A stretch of 64,000 nt of DNA from Owenia fusiformis (lineage: Eukaryota > Annelida > Polychaeta > Sabellida > Oweniidae). The notes below the pieces were generated by a model, which was given only the letters and a program-made list of their open reading frames with translations, was not told the DNA's origin and did not search any database. The stretch is taken from NCBI GenBank assembly GCA_903813345.2, contig CAIIXF020000003.1, positions 26,239,248-26,303,247 of the forward strand, in the 5' to 3' direction. Position 1 is the first letter of the stretch. Every line of letters starts with the position of its first letter. Of this stretch, positions 46,833 to 57,389 are shown piece after piece. The translations under genes were made by a program, and so were the position numbers.

Positions 46833-47702
46833 TCATTCACTAATAAGTTTCTTGTAGTTGGATGGTAAATGAAGTCCAACATTGAGGAATAGTCCCTTTA
46901 ATACACCTAGTTCTTTTTGAAGTAAATCAACCTTTTTTGTAAGCTGTTGATTATCAGATCGGAGTGTTGTAACCAATCGCTCTGTTTCAACCTGTCGCAC
47001 TTTCGCCTTGTCACGACTTTTCCTTACAGCAATGTTGTTACGCTCACGTTTCGCTTTATACTCTTCAGACTCCCTATTAGCAGCTGCAGAACGCTTCCTA
47101 TTCACTCTAGTTGACCCAGACTTAGGCGAAGTCTGGGGTGAAACTGTCACTGGTATACCAACACTACTACAAGGCGATGTAACAGGTGTTTCGTAGTAGC
47201 TGGCCGAGTGTGTAGGTGAGGAGTATGCGCTTGGCCCGGGTGTAACAGCTGGCGATATGTCCTCACGTTTGATCGTAACAACGCTCTCAGCCCAGGAACC
47301 CCCAAGATTATTTTCACTGTTGAATGCAGGCATCGACCTCTCGATTTTTGCTGAGTCAGCTTCCAAAGCTGCCTTTATTTCACAAATAATGTCAGAATCG
47401 GACAAGTTTGAACTTGCCTTCGGGGTAGACTTTTCTTCCAAAAAGTCGGGGAAAAGTTCGCTGTTTGTGGCGAGGAATTCCTGAATATTGAAGCTACTTT
47501 CCAAAGTAGGATCTAGATCTGTAACATCAGCCACATGGTCGCCATCCTGGAACGAAAATGAGGTGCGATTTATATTCCTGTCCTCATAAAAGTTCGGTGG
47601 TTCCATAATGTTTCCACATGGTGATGTGTTTGACTCGTCAAAATGTTCGAATGCCGTTTTGATTATGTCCTGAACAAACCGTTGGTTTGTTGTAGAATAC
47701 AC
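46833..47702 (-). CDS. CEBP: C/EBP transcription factor (alpha/beta/delta/epsilon type)
   Basis: Single-exon 289-aa frame from ATG 47702 to the stop at 46833. The C-terminal bZIP starts near residue 211: basic region [17 protein letters not shown], the C/EBP signature, then a leucine zipper ([20 protein letters not shown]) and GVLKGLF. The N-terminal two thirds is acidic and Ser/Pro-rich ([32 protein letters not shown]), as in C/EBP activation and regulatory regions. [10 protein letters not shown] looks like a sumoylation-type motif (I-K-R-E). C/EBPs bind ATTGCGCAAT-like sites as dimers in the nucleus and drive differentiation, metabolic and acute-phase genes. Lack of introns agrees with most animal C/EBPs. 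It lies head to head with a CEBPG-type gene. It could be the sole non-gamma C/EBP of the species; ortholog assignment within the vertebrate group is not meaningful. Confidence 0.93.
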   Translation of the reverse strand: MYSTTNQRFVQDIIKTAFEHFDESNTSPCGNIMEPPNFYEDRNINRTSFSFQDGDHVADVTDLDPTLESSFNIQEFLATNSELFPDFLEEKSTPKASSNLSDSDIICEIKAALEADSAKIERSMPAFNSENNLGGSWAESVVTIKREDISPAVTPGPSAYSSPTHSASYYETPVTSPCSSVGIPVTVSPQTSPKSGSTRVNRKRSAAANRESEEYKAKRERNNIAVRKSRDKAKVRQVETERLVTTLRSDNQQLTKKVDLLQKELGVLKGLFLNVGLHLPSNYKKLISE

Positions 47703-48123
47703 GATGACTGTAGGATAAGAACAGTCACAAACTTGAGTCCTCTTGGACGATAATTTGGCAGATATTTGCCAAATTCAATAAAAATGTCACGTTCTTCTTC
47801 GTAGGAGTTTTCTAAATGTAGTGCGAGGTCAAAAGAGTGACGTAGAATTTATACTGGTACTTGGAAATTTTGCTTTGTACATATATCAATACGCGTGTAC
47901 TTTTATCAAATTCACCAGTTTTAGGAGCTCATTTGAACATAATATAGACAATATGTGTTATGATGAGTTATGCTGATCTTAAAATATATAAAATAACATA
48001 ACTTTTTTGCATAATGTAATGAAATAGATTAAAATCAATTAGCACTATTTTCTGACTATTTACTAGCTTGGTGCTCTTGTACTATTTTAAGAACATGATG
48101 TCATTTTCTAGCATTTTCATTGG

Positions 48124-48131
48124 TTTATAAA
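48124..48131 (-). promoter_or_regulatory. TATA-like box of the C/EBP gene
   Basis: TTTATAAA lies about 420 bp above the C/EBP ATG and directly below the CRE at 48140 and the C/EBP site at 48186 on the transcribed strand. The spacing suggests a start near 48095. A second candidate (TATAAAT, 47853-47847) is nearer the ATG. Confidence 0.4.
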
Positions 48132-48139
48132 TTTAGCTC

Positions 48140-48147
48140 TGACGTCA
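48140..48147 (-). promoter_or_regulatory. Perfect CRE, TGACGTCA
   Basis: Full palindromic CREB/ATF site about 10 bp above the TATA-like box. CRE-type sites are known in vertebrate CEBP promoters. GGGGAATCCT at 48156-48165 nearby is one mismatch from an NF-kappaB site, but that is weak. Confidence 0.55.
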
Positions 48148-48185
48148 ATCGACGTGGGGAATCCTCTGGCCTTCCACGTTATGTG

Positions 48186-48195
48186 ATTGCGCAAT
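48186..48195. promoter_or_regulatory. Perfect C/EBP site ATTGCGCAAT, site 1
   Basis: The optimal C/EBP palindrome, about 485 bp above the C/EBP ATG and some 60 bp above the TATA-like box. Suggests autoregulation. Confidence 0.6.
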
Positions 48196-48204
48196 ACTTC
48201 GTCT

Positions 48205-49020
48205 TGACGACGTTATGCCGACATATTCTACAAATTTACCATACAAAATTAATTTTGAATTTTCGATAGATTTTCTACAATAAAATAATCAGATTTTGAC
48301 AATTACAATATTTCATCAGAACATCGGGAAACTTCCATAGGATTTCCCAAAAAGGCGTCACCCTATGAACCAATCAAATCACCCATTAGAGAAAATACTG
48401 AGAAAGCGAGAGCATTTTCTCATCAGTTTTGTAATTGGTCAATATATTATTTACAAATGGCCACGAACTTCTGTTAAAAAAGTGACTCAATATATACGTT
48501 TTACTGCTTATTTCGTAAGTATTGTCGTGTTCAAGGGACAGTATGATAATCAGTTAGGTCAGTCAAAAATCATGTTGAATTTTTCACCAAATTGCATCGG
48601 AGGAAGTTTGCAAATTTGTGCAATGAATTTTTATTTCCTCAATCTCAACCTGTCGTCAATGTCTGTCTCGTCTGACTCTAGTGTCTGAAGACATGTGAGG
48701 CTCAGTCACAATTCTGTCTCTGAAGTGTAATATTGAGTTACATATATATTAGCATTACGCTGAAGATTTTTAATTTTTTCACCATCTCATTCTGTCTACT
48801 GTATAACAATACTCACCTTATTTTTGTCATCCATTTACACAGGCCTTCATGTATGAGTGACTATCAGAATTGGTTCACAATTGATCATCTACAATCTTTC
48901 ACAATTTTTATACAGATGGTGCAATTATTGTGCCTGACACTAAGAAAATGTTGCCATATTGTTATATTCTTGAATATTCAGCAGAAGTATTTCATCAGCT
49001 ATTACTGAAGATCTAATTTT
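48205..49020. other. Middle of the shared C/EBP-CEBPG intergenic region
   Basis: No exon is supported; plus-strand open frames at 48365-48688 and 48733-49008 resemble nothing known. The 5-prime UTR exons expected for CEBPG could lie here but cannot be fixed without transcripts. Confidence 0.3.
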
Positions 49021-49024
49021 GGCA

Positions 49025-49034
49025 ATTGCGCAAT
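49025..49034. promoter_or_regulatory. Perfect C/EBP site ATTGCGCAAT, site 2
   Basis: Second exact copy of the optimal C/EBP palindrome, about 405 bp above the CEBPG-type ATG at 49441. Confidence 0.55.
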
Positions 49035-49440
49035 AACTGTATTACATTTTATTTCAGATCTAGCTAGCTGGTTTCGCGGTGAATTTATTACTCCACAACA
49101 CAAACTGGATTACATGAAAATTATAATAAACTTTACCTGGATACGAGTCTCGTAATTATTACGAGACATGCTTGATGTTTAGACTGTCTGCGATGAAGTG
49201 ACAAGTTTGCTTTGTCGGCAAGTTTATTTGCAGTGATGTCATCTTGAACTTGTGGAAAATTATGTTGAATCATCATAAAGATCACCATCCCAGATATACC
49301 TCAGCTGATAAATAAAAAAATAACAAATAAACAATTGTTGACTGTATAACTAAACAAACATCTCAGTTATCTAATCAACAAAAGAATCTTACAGTTTGAA
49401 ACCGTTAATCTGTTGAACTGTCAGGAGCTTTAGTACATCA

Positions 49441-49869
49441 ATGAAAATGCCTAAGGCAAAATCCCAGGAGCCCAGAGTAAAGAAAATGCCTCCGAAAGAC
49501 ACAGAGGAATACAAAGTACGTCGTGACCGTAACAATCTAGCAGTGAAAAAAAGTCGCGAAAAGGCAAGAGAAAAGAAACTGGAGAGTAACCAGAGGGTTC
49601 AAAAACTCAGGGAAGAAAATCAAGCCTTGGAACAAAAGGTTACAATTCTATCAAAAGAACTAAGTGTTTTAAAAGATCTTTTTCTGACGCATGCGCAAGG
49701 ATTACAAATTCCTTCGAATGAGACTAAGGAAGAGGATATTACCGATCTCGTGAAGGTCAAGAAGGAAACTGATAGTGACACTGAGGCTGACAATACATTT
49801 ACTGTTAACACAGAGGCTATATTAAAGGATCATGAATATTCATCACCATCTAAACTCCATAAGAATTGA
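49441..49869 (+). CDS. CEBPG: C/EBP gamma-type bZIP transcription factor
   Basis: Intronless 142-aa coding frame. The basic region (about residues 22-45) reads RRDRNNLAVKKSREKAREKK; the RDRNNLAVKKSR form is characteristic of CEBPG. The zipper follows with leucines in NQRVQKLREENQALEQKV and ends LSVLKDLF. The C-terminal tail is acidic (KEEDITDLVKVKKETDSDTE). CEBPG proteins are short, lack a strong activation domain and act as dimer partners of other C/EBPs or ATF4, which fits the small size here (vertebrate form about 150 aa). The second ATG two codons in would be an alternative start. The nearby start context ATCAATGA is unremarkable. The neighbour is the divergent C/EBP gene 1.7 kb away. Confidence 0.93.
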   Translation: MKMPKAKSQEPRVKKMPPKDTEEYKVRRDRNNLAVKKSREKAREKKLESNQRVQKLREENQALEQKVTILSKELSVLKDLFLTHAQGLQIPSNETKEEDITDLVKVKKETDSDTEADNTFTVNTEAILKDHEYSSPSKLHKN

Positions 49870-50030
49870 ATGGACTGTTGTTATTGCAATATATCTCTGC
49901 CCTTCCCCAATCCCTTATCGTATACTGTTGTTTTAAGGATATAAGGGGAGGGAGACTCAGATAATTTATTGCAAGACAGTGCTACTACAGAGTCCGATAC
50001 ATTATTCCATACATTACACTTACTCGAACC

Positions 50031-50212
50031 CAGGCCCGTAGCCAGGATTTGCCAAGGGGGGTTCAGTTTTCAAAAATTTCCAGGAGGGGTTCACATTTGA
50101 CAATTTTGGCCCATATATGGCTAAAATCAAACTGCATGATATTGAAATAATTTTTGGCCAGGGGGGGGGGGCGAACCCTGCGAACCCCCCCCCCCCCCTG
50201 GCTACGGGCCTG
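50031..50212. mobile_element. hAT-like MITE with CAGGCCCGTAGCCAGG ends
   Basis: CAGGCCCGTAGCCAGG at the left and CCTGGCTACGGGCCTG at the right are exact inverses. The body contains GGTTCACATTTGACAATTTT and G/C homopolymer runs. Related bodies without both ends occur at about 32460-32560, 52395-52490 and 63380-63440. Confidence 0.85.
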
Positions 50213-50834
50213 TGAACCAATTGTGATTTCATGGCACTCTGAATTTGTATAATAATGGATACAATTTTTGGAGAAATGTTGCATAGGCCTTGCATAAAAT
50301 AATACTACTGTATTTGAATAACCTAATTATAGGTGAATACATTTTACTTAGGATAAATTTATGCCGTTGATGGGGTTTAGGATTGTACCAATTCATAGTC
50401 CTTGTAGTATGGCAGTGATCTCCCCAGGAGTTTTTCTCAAGTGGGTGAAAAATTCTCATTTTCACAATTCACACTGAAAATGGTCAAAATATGCCAATTC
50501 TTCATGATTTTTCTAATTTTCAAGTGGGTGCAAATGGATTTTCAGGTGGGTGCAAGCCTGTTTTTAAAATCTCAGGTGGGTGCTTTATCCACTTGCTTGC
50601 TTTAATGCTGGGGAGAACACTGTCGTATGGTGTAGGTTAAGTGTAATAATCAAAACTTGCTTTTGCTCATATTTTTCTAAATGCAAGGAAGCAGTTTGTT
50701 TGATTTGAGACTGATAAGCAAACAATTTTGGCCTGCTGATAAAATTGTAGTACTGTACTACTACAATTCACATAGAAAAAAACTTGAGCTTTAAATGATG
50801 TTCTGTAGCAAAGGATAACATAGTTATTATTATA

Positions 50835-51893
50835 CAAGGGCGATCCATATATTCTGATAAAAATGCTCTCATTTTGTGATTTTTTCACATATCCCTCTCA
50901 TTTTTTCAGAAAATGTAGATTATGTAATTACACATACAATGCTAAAATATTATAGCTATATCTTAAATTATCAATGAGATAAGGCTGCCATGGTAACCTG
51001 TATTAAGGGTAGGCAGGTCAATTTAATCATAACATATAAATATCAAAATAACTTGTTATTTTAATTATTTTAAAGCATGCGGAAATCATGCATTTTTTCC
51101 AAAAAGGTTTGGTATTGTTACTCGTTGTTTGTTGCTAAACAAATGTTTATATGTGCTCACTATAACATCACAACAAATCACAATAGCAATGTAGGACAGA
51201 ATGGGCCAATTGATATTACATGTTATGAGACACACCAAAAGTCAAATTGTCAGATTAGGTTAATGTGGCTGATGCAGAGTGTCACATTAACGGATACATT
51301 AAGGAATACCATTAGATTTGATTTTCTTTCAAGAATAAGTAAGAGGACACTGTCAGAGACATACATGGACTCATAAAGTGTATGGGCAAGGTGTTACATC
51401 TGTATAAAGAATATCTGGTACTAAGGTAGTATTGTAAAGAGGAAAGCATGGTCACTGTTGAAGATCATCCGCAATCTGATTGCAAGAAGAGCTTGCGGAC
51501 AGAGAATAACACTACGATAAATTGAGATGTTACTTATGAAAAGATAGCTATCCCACTGTATAAATTATCAAACAAGGGCAACAGGGGTATGGAACAGATA
51601 AATGAATAGTTGACAATGACTGGAAGATGCGTTTGATCTGCTTAAAATAGGTACCGAGGAATGATTAAATGAACATATTTATCTATTTTAGATGTTATAA
51701 TTCAACTGACCTGCCTACCCTAAATACAGGTTACCATGGCAACCTTATTTCAAAATTAATTTAAGATACAGCTAAAATATTTTAGCATCGTATGTGTAAT
51801 TACATAATCTACATGTTCTGAAAAAATGAAAGGGATATGTGAAAAAATCACAAAATGAGAGCATTTTTATCAGAATATATGGATCACCCCTTG
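50835..51893. mobile_element. Mariner-type element with about 215-bp inverted arms
   Basis: The ends CAAGGGCGATCCATATATTC and the complement of CAAGGGGTGATCCATATATT are flanked by TA (50833-50834, 51894-51895). Arms extend over AGGCAGGTCA and GGTTACCATGGCA words. The centre has a plus open frame 51077-51376 with no clear transposase motif; it may be a decayed transposase. Confidence 0.8.
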
Positions 51894-52680
51894 TATGTAG
51901 AGCATTTACATATGGATTCTGTAAAGGAAGACAAAGGGCGACAAAAATTGATGATGTTTTGGAAGTTATATATAGTTTTATTTCTCATGACATATTTCAT
52001 TGCCATTTCTCTTCCTCGAAATTCTGATCTTCAGTTAGTAAACATACATTTGTATTGGATAGAAATTACCAAAGACCATGTTGTTTCACATTATATATGA
52101 AAAAGCATGTCAGTTTACATATACCTATATGCATCATCAATCTAAAATTACTGACATTTTGACAATGTTCGATCGTAATTTATTGCGGTTAATTCAAATC
52201 ATATCTTTAAAAGACTGCTCCATCACTACTATGTGTTTGATTACATTGAACACATTAAGATCTCCCACTTTTTGAAATAACATGGTCGCTGTTTCTCATC
52301 CTTTACCGTATTCATATGGAAATGGTCTGATCTGATCTGATCCATTTTACACTATTTTGTACAATATCAAAAGTTTTTATTTTCAAATTTATTAGCCAGC
52401 TTTTGCTTAGGGGGGTTCATTTTTCAAAAGTTTTCTGCAGCATTTACATTTGACAATTTTGGCCCAAAATCACTAAAAAGTGCTCAGAATGGTACCCTGC
52501 GTGCAGAGTCTACACTCTGACTAGTAGAGGCCATATTACAGTTTAGTAGCCCCGCCCCCATGATGGGTACCGGTGACAGTTTGGGTAAATCACTTTTGAC
52601 CTACGCGCTGACCTTCCACCAATCTGCGAGCTTGAAGAAACATACGCCAATGCGTTTCAATTAAATATGCGCATGTCATT

Positions 52681-52747
52681 GGTCAATTCCGGGGATCAAA
52701 TCTTGGACCTATGCGTAATGTACATGTGCTCTACCGCTGAATTCGAT
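52681..52747 (-). other. tRNA-like head of a SINE
   Basis: On the minus strand the text TTCAGCGGTAGAGCACATG resembles a tRNA A box and CCAAGATTTGATCCCCGG a decayed B box, about 30 nt apart. The anticodon and T stems pair poorly, so this is not a working tRNA. The likely SINE body runs to lower coordinates (about 52500-52680). Confidence 0.45.
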
Positions 52748-54160
52748 GAAAGTCTACATTAAAAATTCTGATTTTTAACCGTATCCAATAAAGGTCACTC
52801 TTCCTCTCTTTTATAATAATATGTTCATTGAAATCAAAAGAAAAATGTTTAAACTTTCTGAAAGAGAATTACATGTAGTTACACTTTAATGATCTCCCCA
52901 GCTCAGTTGGGTGCTGCACCCACCTGATACCTTAGAGGCAGCACACACTTCTGAAAACCATAGTGCCATTGAGAAAAATCATGAAAAAGTGTCATGTTAT
53001 TAAATAAGGTAATAATTGTGGAGATGAAAATTTTGCATCCACTTCTGCAAAATCCCGGGGAGAACAATGCAAATTACTTTTTGTTATTTTTTTGATTTTC
53101 ACTGACTACCAGGTTTGGCTTAACTATGTGTGCTAATATTCAAAATTAGGTTAGGTCATCTCAAACAATACTAGAAGTACTGTACAGGTATTTATTGGAA
53201 AATGTAGAGAACATTGTGCAATTAGTTATACACCATGATAAAGAGCAGCACATCCATTGCTTAGTGTCTAGCTGGTCAGTTCACTGAAAAGAGTGTGTAA
53301 GTAAATCTCATGGAATGGTCCAAATAGGCCTGATAAAGTTTGACAGTTTTTTTTATATGAATGAGAGTATGATGTTATACATGTACATGTAATTCACTCG
53401 TATCCTGACTGTAACTGATAATGTACACAGCGGGAATAAGGGTGGTTAGAAGGGGGTATGGGGGCTTGGTACAAGATAATTATATCAGTTTGAAATGAAT
53501 TGTACACAGATTAGATTCCAGCTATTTAAATAACCACTGCAAGTGCAACTGCAACAGTTCAACATATTGTTTAAATCAGCAGTTTATATGTTAATGATCT
53601 TCAGTCATTTGATATTAATCTAATCATGTATGTATGAAGATGTATTTTAAAGAAATATAGCACATTGTCAATAAACTGTACATATTTTACTTGATGTTTT
53701 GTGTATGATTGAACTTCTTGTACTCAGTAGTTGATCTGATAAGTAATATCGAACTCATAACTAACTTGAACAAAAGTTCTAGATAAGCTAAAGGCTTGAC
53801 AAAATATGTTTGATGTAATGCAAATAGATCTCAAAAGTTAAGGTTCCTGAATACTATTATCACTATATTCCAATTAAGGTAGGCATTCAAGGTCACATGA
53901 ATTTACTATTCCTGGTCATTTTTATTTCCTGGTTCAAGGTAAAGTGTGAATTCAAGGTGAAGTGTGAAGACATGGGTATTAAACCCTACTTCACAAAAAT
54001 ATCCTGATCAGAAATATTTGTACTCAATGGAATACTGATAGTTGAAAGAAAAAAATTAAAATGGCCATCTCCATTCTAGTCCAGAGTTAGTTTTCCAATT
54101 TCTTTTTTAATTTTCTCAACATTGGAATTCCTACAATCAATTGAATATTATGCCCATTAT
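52748..54160. other. Nongenic stretch
   Basis: AT-rich, with no supported exon. Isolated CAAGGTCA words occur at 53890 and 53934. Confidence 0.4.
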
Positions 54161-55735
54161 TATGTCACCACCAAAAAGTGGTGACATATTGTTATGGTCT
54201 CCGTTTTTTTGCGACGGCGGTTGGTGGTTGGCGTCCGGCGTCTGGCGTCCGGCGTCTGGCGTCCGGCGTCCGGCGTCTGTAACAATTTCTTACAACTTCC
54301 TATAACTTAACAAATACTGTTTAGACTGACTTCAATTTTTTTCTAAATCATCTACATCTTCTCAGAAGTTCAAATCTGACTTTAGATTTGACATTTGACC
54401 TTCAATGACCTTCTCAAGGTCAAAAAGGTCTTTTTTCAACTTGCTTCACATTGACTAAATTTTTTTTCAAAATCATCTACATGTTCTCAGAAATTCAAAT
54501 CTGACTTTAGATTTGACATTTGACCTTCAAATCTGACTTTAGATTTGACATTTGACCTTCAATGACCTTCTCAAGGTCAAAAAAGGTCAAAAAGGTCTGT
54601 TTTCAACTTGCTTCAAATTGACTAAATTTTTTTTCCAAAATCATCTACGTGTTCTCAGAAATTCAAATCTGACTTAAGATTTGACATTTGACCTTCAAAT
54701 CTGACCTTCTCAAGGTCAAAAAAGGTCAAAAAGGTCTTTTTTCAACTTGCTTCAAATTGACTAAATTTTTTTTTCAAAATCATCTACATGTTCTCAGAAA
54801 TTCAAATCTGACTTTAGATTTAACATTTGACCTTCAATGACCTTCTCAATTTCAAAAAAGGTCAAAAAGGTATTTTTTCATCTTGCTTCAAATTGACTAA
54901 TTTTTTTTTTCAAAATCATCTCCGTGTTCTCAGAAATTCAAATCTGACTTTAGATTTGACTTAAGATTTGACATTTGACCTTCTATGACCTTCTCAAAGT
55001 CAAAAAAGGTCAAAAAGGTCTTTTTTCAACTTGCTTCAAATTGACTAAAAAATTTTTTCAAAATCATCTACATGTTCTCAGAAATTCAAATCTGACTTTA
55101 GATTTGACATTTGACCTTCAATGACCTTCTCAATGTCAAAAAAGGTCAAAAAGGTATTTTTTCATCTTGCTTCAAATTGACTAAATTTTTTTTTCAAAAT
55201 CATCTACATGTTCTCAGAAATTTAAATATGACTTTAGATTTGACTTTAGATTTGACATTTGACCTTCTCAAGGTCAAAAAAGGTCAAAAAGGTCTTTTTT
55301 CAACTTGCTTCAAATTGACTAATTTTTTTTCAAAATCATCTACATGTTCTCAGAAATTCAAATCTGACTTTAGATTTGACATTTGACCTTTAATGACCTT
55401 CTCAAGGTCAAAAAAGGTCAAAAAGGTCTGTTTTCAACTTGCTTCAAATTGACCAAATTTTTTTTTCAAAATCATCTACATCTTTTCAGAAGTTCAAATT
55501 TGACTTTACAAGTTCTCAGAAGTTCAAATCTGACTTTAGATTTGACCTTTGACCTTCAATGACCTTCTCAAGGTCAAAAAGGTCTTTTTTCAACTTGCTT
55601 CAAATTGACTAATTTTTTTTTCAAAATCATCTACATGTTCTCAGAAGTTCTTCTTAAGGTCAAAAGGTATTTTCCAACTTGCTTTAAATTGACCAAATTG
55701 TTTTAGGTGGTGACATTTTGTCATGTTAATGCCTT
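54161..55735 (+). repeat. 1.57-kb element: tandem array rich in AAGGTCA half-sites
   Basis: It begins TATGTCACCACCAAAAAGTG with its own small hairpin (GTCACCAC/GTGGTGAC) and a GGCGTCCGGCGTCTGGC tract. About ten to eleven diverged units of 100-150 bp follow (CAACTTGCTTCAAATTGACT, TCAAAATCATCTACATG, TTCAAATCTGACTTTAGATT, GACCTTCTCAAGGTCAAAAA). It ends GGTGGTGACATTTTGTCATG. The outer ATGTCACCACC/GGTGGTGACAT pair forms short terminal inverted repeats. A shorter relative is at 56220-56946 and a fragment at about 59936-59990. Confidence 0.85.
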
Positions 55736-56091
55736 GTATCAATATGTCATTATTATCAGTATATGTCAACGACTAAATACAAAGATCATTTTCAGTAAAA
55801 TTAATAAAATATAGACTCATGTCTTCCTGTTTCATTTTGGATCTGAAATTAACATGGCTGGGTATAACAATATTCCAAAAGTTGTTCCAATCATGTTCAC
55901 ACATACCAACAATAAAATAAATCCATCAAATTAAATAGATGTCGCAATCCTCAATTATTGTACAAAACGAACCAACGTTTCAGAATTTAATGTGGTTCCA
56001 ACTGAAAAAAAATCATGCGTTACTGTGCGTCTATACACAAGATAGTTACATTGCACTCAGCAACGTTACCCCATCGATAAATGAAATACGA

Positions 56092-57384
56092 CAGGTGAGC
56101 CAAAAAAACAAACACATCTTAGTAACTCAGTCATTCAGTATGGATTTAAAGTCATATTTGGCACAATTGAACCCTGTTTAATGTTCTTTCGTTATGCTAA
56201 CTTAGTTTCATTGGTCTATTATGTCACCACCAAAAAGTGATGACATATTACGCGGTCTACCGTTTTTGACGGCGGTCGGAGAACAAATTCTTACAACTTC
56301 CAATAACATAACAAGTACTGTTTAGACTGACATCAAGATTTCAGAAGTTCAAATCTGACTTTATGTTTAAGATGACCTTTTCAAGGTAAATAAATATTAA
56401 AAAAGTCAAACAGGTATTTTTTCAACTTGACTAATTTTTTTTCAAAATCATCTACAAGTTATCAGAACTTTAAATCTGGCTTTAAATTTAAGATTTGAGC
56501 TTCAATGACCTTCTCAAGGTCAAAAAAGGTCAAATGGTATTTTTTCAACTTGCTTCAAATTGATCAATTTTTCGAAATCATCTTCAAGATCTCAGAAGTT
56601 CACACCTGGCAACAGATTTGACCTTCAATAACATTTTCAAGGTCAAACAAGATTTGACCTTCAATGACCTTCTCAAGGTCAAAAAGGTATTTTTTTTATC
56701 TTGCTTCAATTTGACCAATTTTTTCTCAAAATCATCTTTAAGATTCAGAAGTTAAAATCTGACTTTAGATTTGAGATTTCACCTTCAATGGCCTTCTCTG
56801 GGTAAAAAAGGTATTTTTCAACTTGCCTAAAATTGACCAATTTATTTTTCAAAATCATCGACAAGTTCTCAGAAATTCAAATCTGACTTAAGATTGAACT
56901 AATATTATTGTGAGCAACTAGGTGGTGACATTTTGTCATGTTAATGGCTTGTTTTGATGGTCACGATTTGATGGCCGCTTTACAAAACATGATCTAAATA
57001 CTAAAACATACCGAAATCACCCAATATGAAACCCCAGAATCTTACCTTCGGACTATTTAAAAGATAATGTATTAACAACCCTAGAATCATCAGAGTGTTG
57101 AAACAATATATTTGGAGGGAAATGAGAGCCATTTCACAAGATGTCTGTGAATAGGTAGAGTCAGAAAACCTCACCCGATGCATTCAAGTTTGCCTTCAAT
57201 GACAAAACCAGCATTTTGAGCGTGTTTTATAAAATGGCCATAAAATCGTATGGAATAGACCAGTGAAACTTCGTAGAATGAAAAAACGTTGAACAGGGTT
57301 CAATTGTGCCAAATATGACTTAAAACCCATACTGGATGTCTGAGTTATTAAGATTTGTTTGGGTTGCCTTTTTGGCTCACCCTG
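56092..57384. mobile_element. Palindromic mariner-type MITE split by another repeat
   Basis: The left arm 56092-56190 (CAGGTGAGCCAAAAAAACAA, GTCATATTTGGCACAATTGA) is matched inverted by 57270-57384 (TTTGGCTCACCCTG end). The right flank is TA. The AAGGTCA-array relative 56220-56946 sits inside, so it inserted later or was carried along. Confidence 0.8.
56220..56946 (+). repeat. Shorter relative of the 54161-55735 array element
   Basis: Same start (TATGTCACCACCAAAAAGTG) and same end (AGGTGGTGACATTTTGTCATG), with about five diverged internal units. Confidence 0.8.
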
Positions 57385-57389
57385 TACTA

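Noticed and set aside
48365-49008. Plus ORFs of 107 and 91 aa between the two C/EBP genes
   Set aside because: Composition is that of AT-rich noncoding DNA and no domain is visible; more likely promoter or 5-prime UTR sequence.
52681-52747. A functional tRNA gene
   Set aside because: The anticodon and T stems do not pair well and the acceptor stem cannot be closed.
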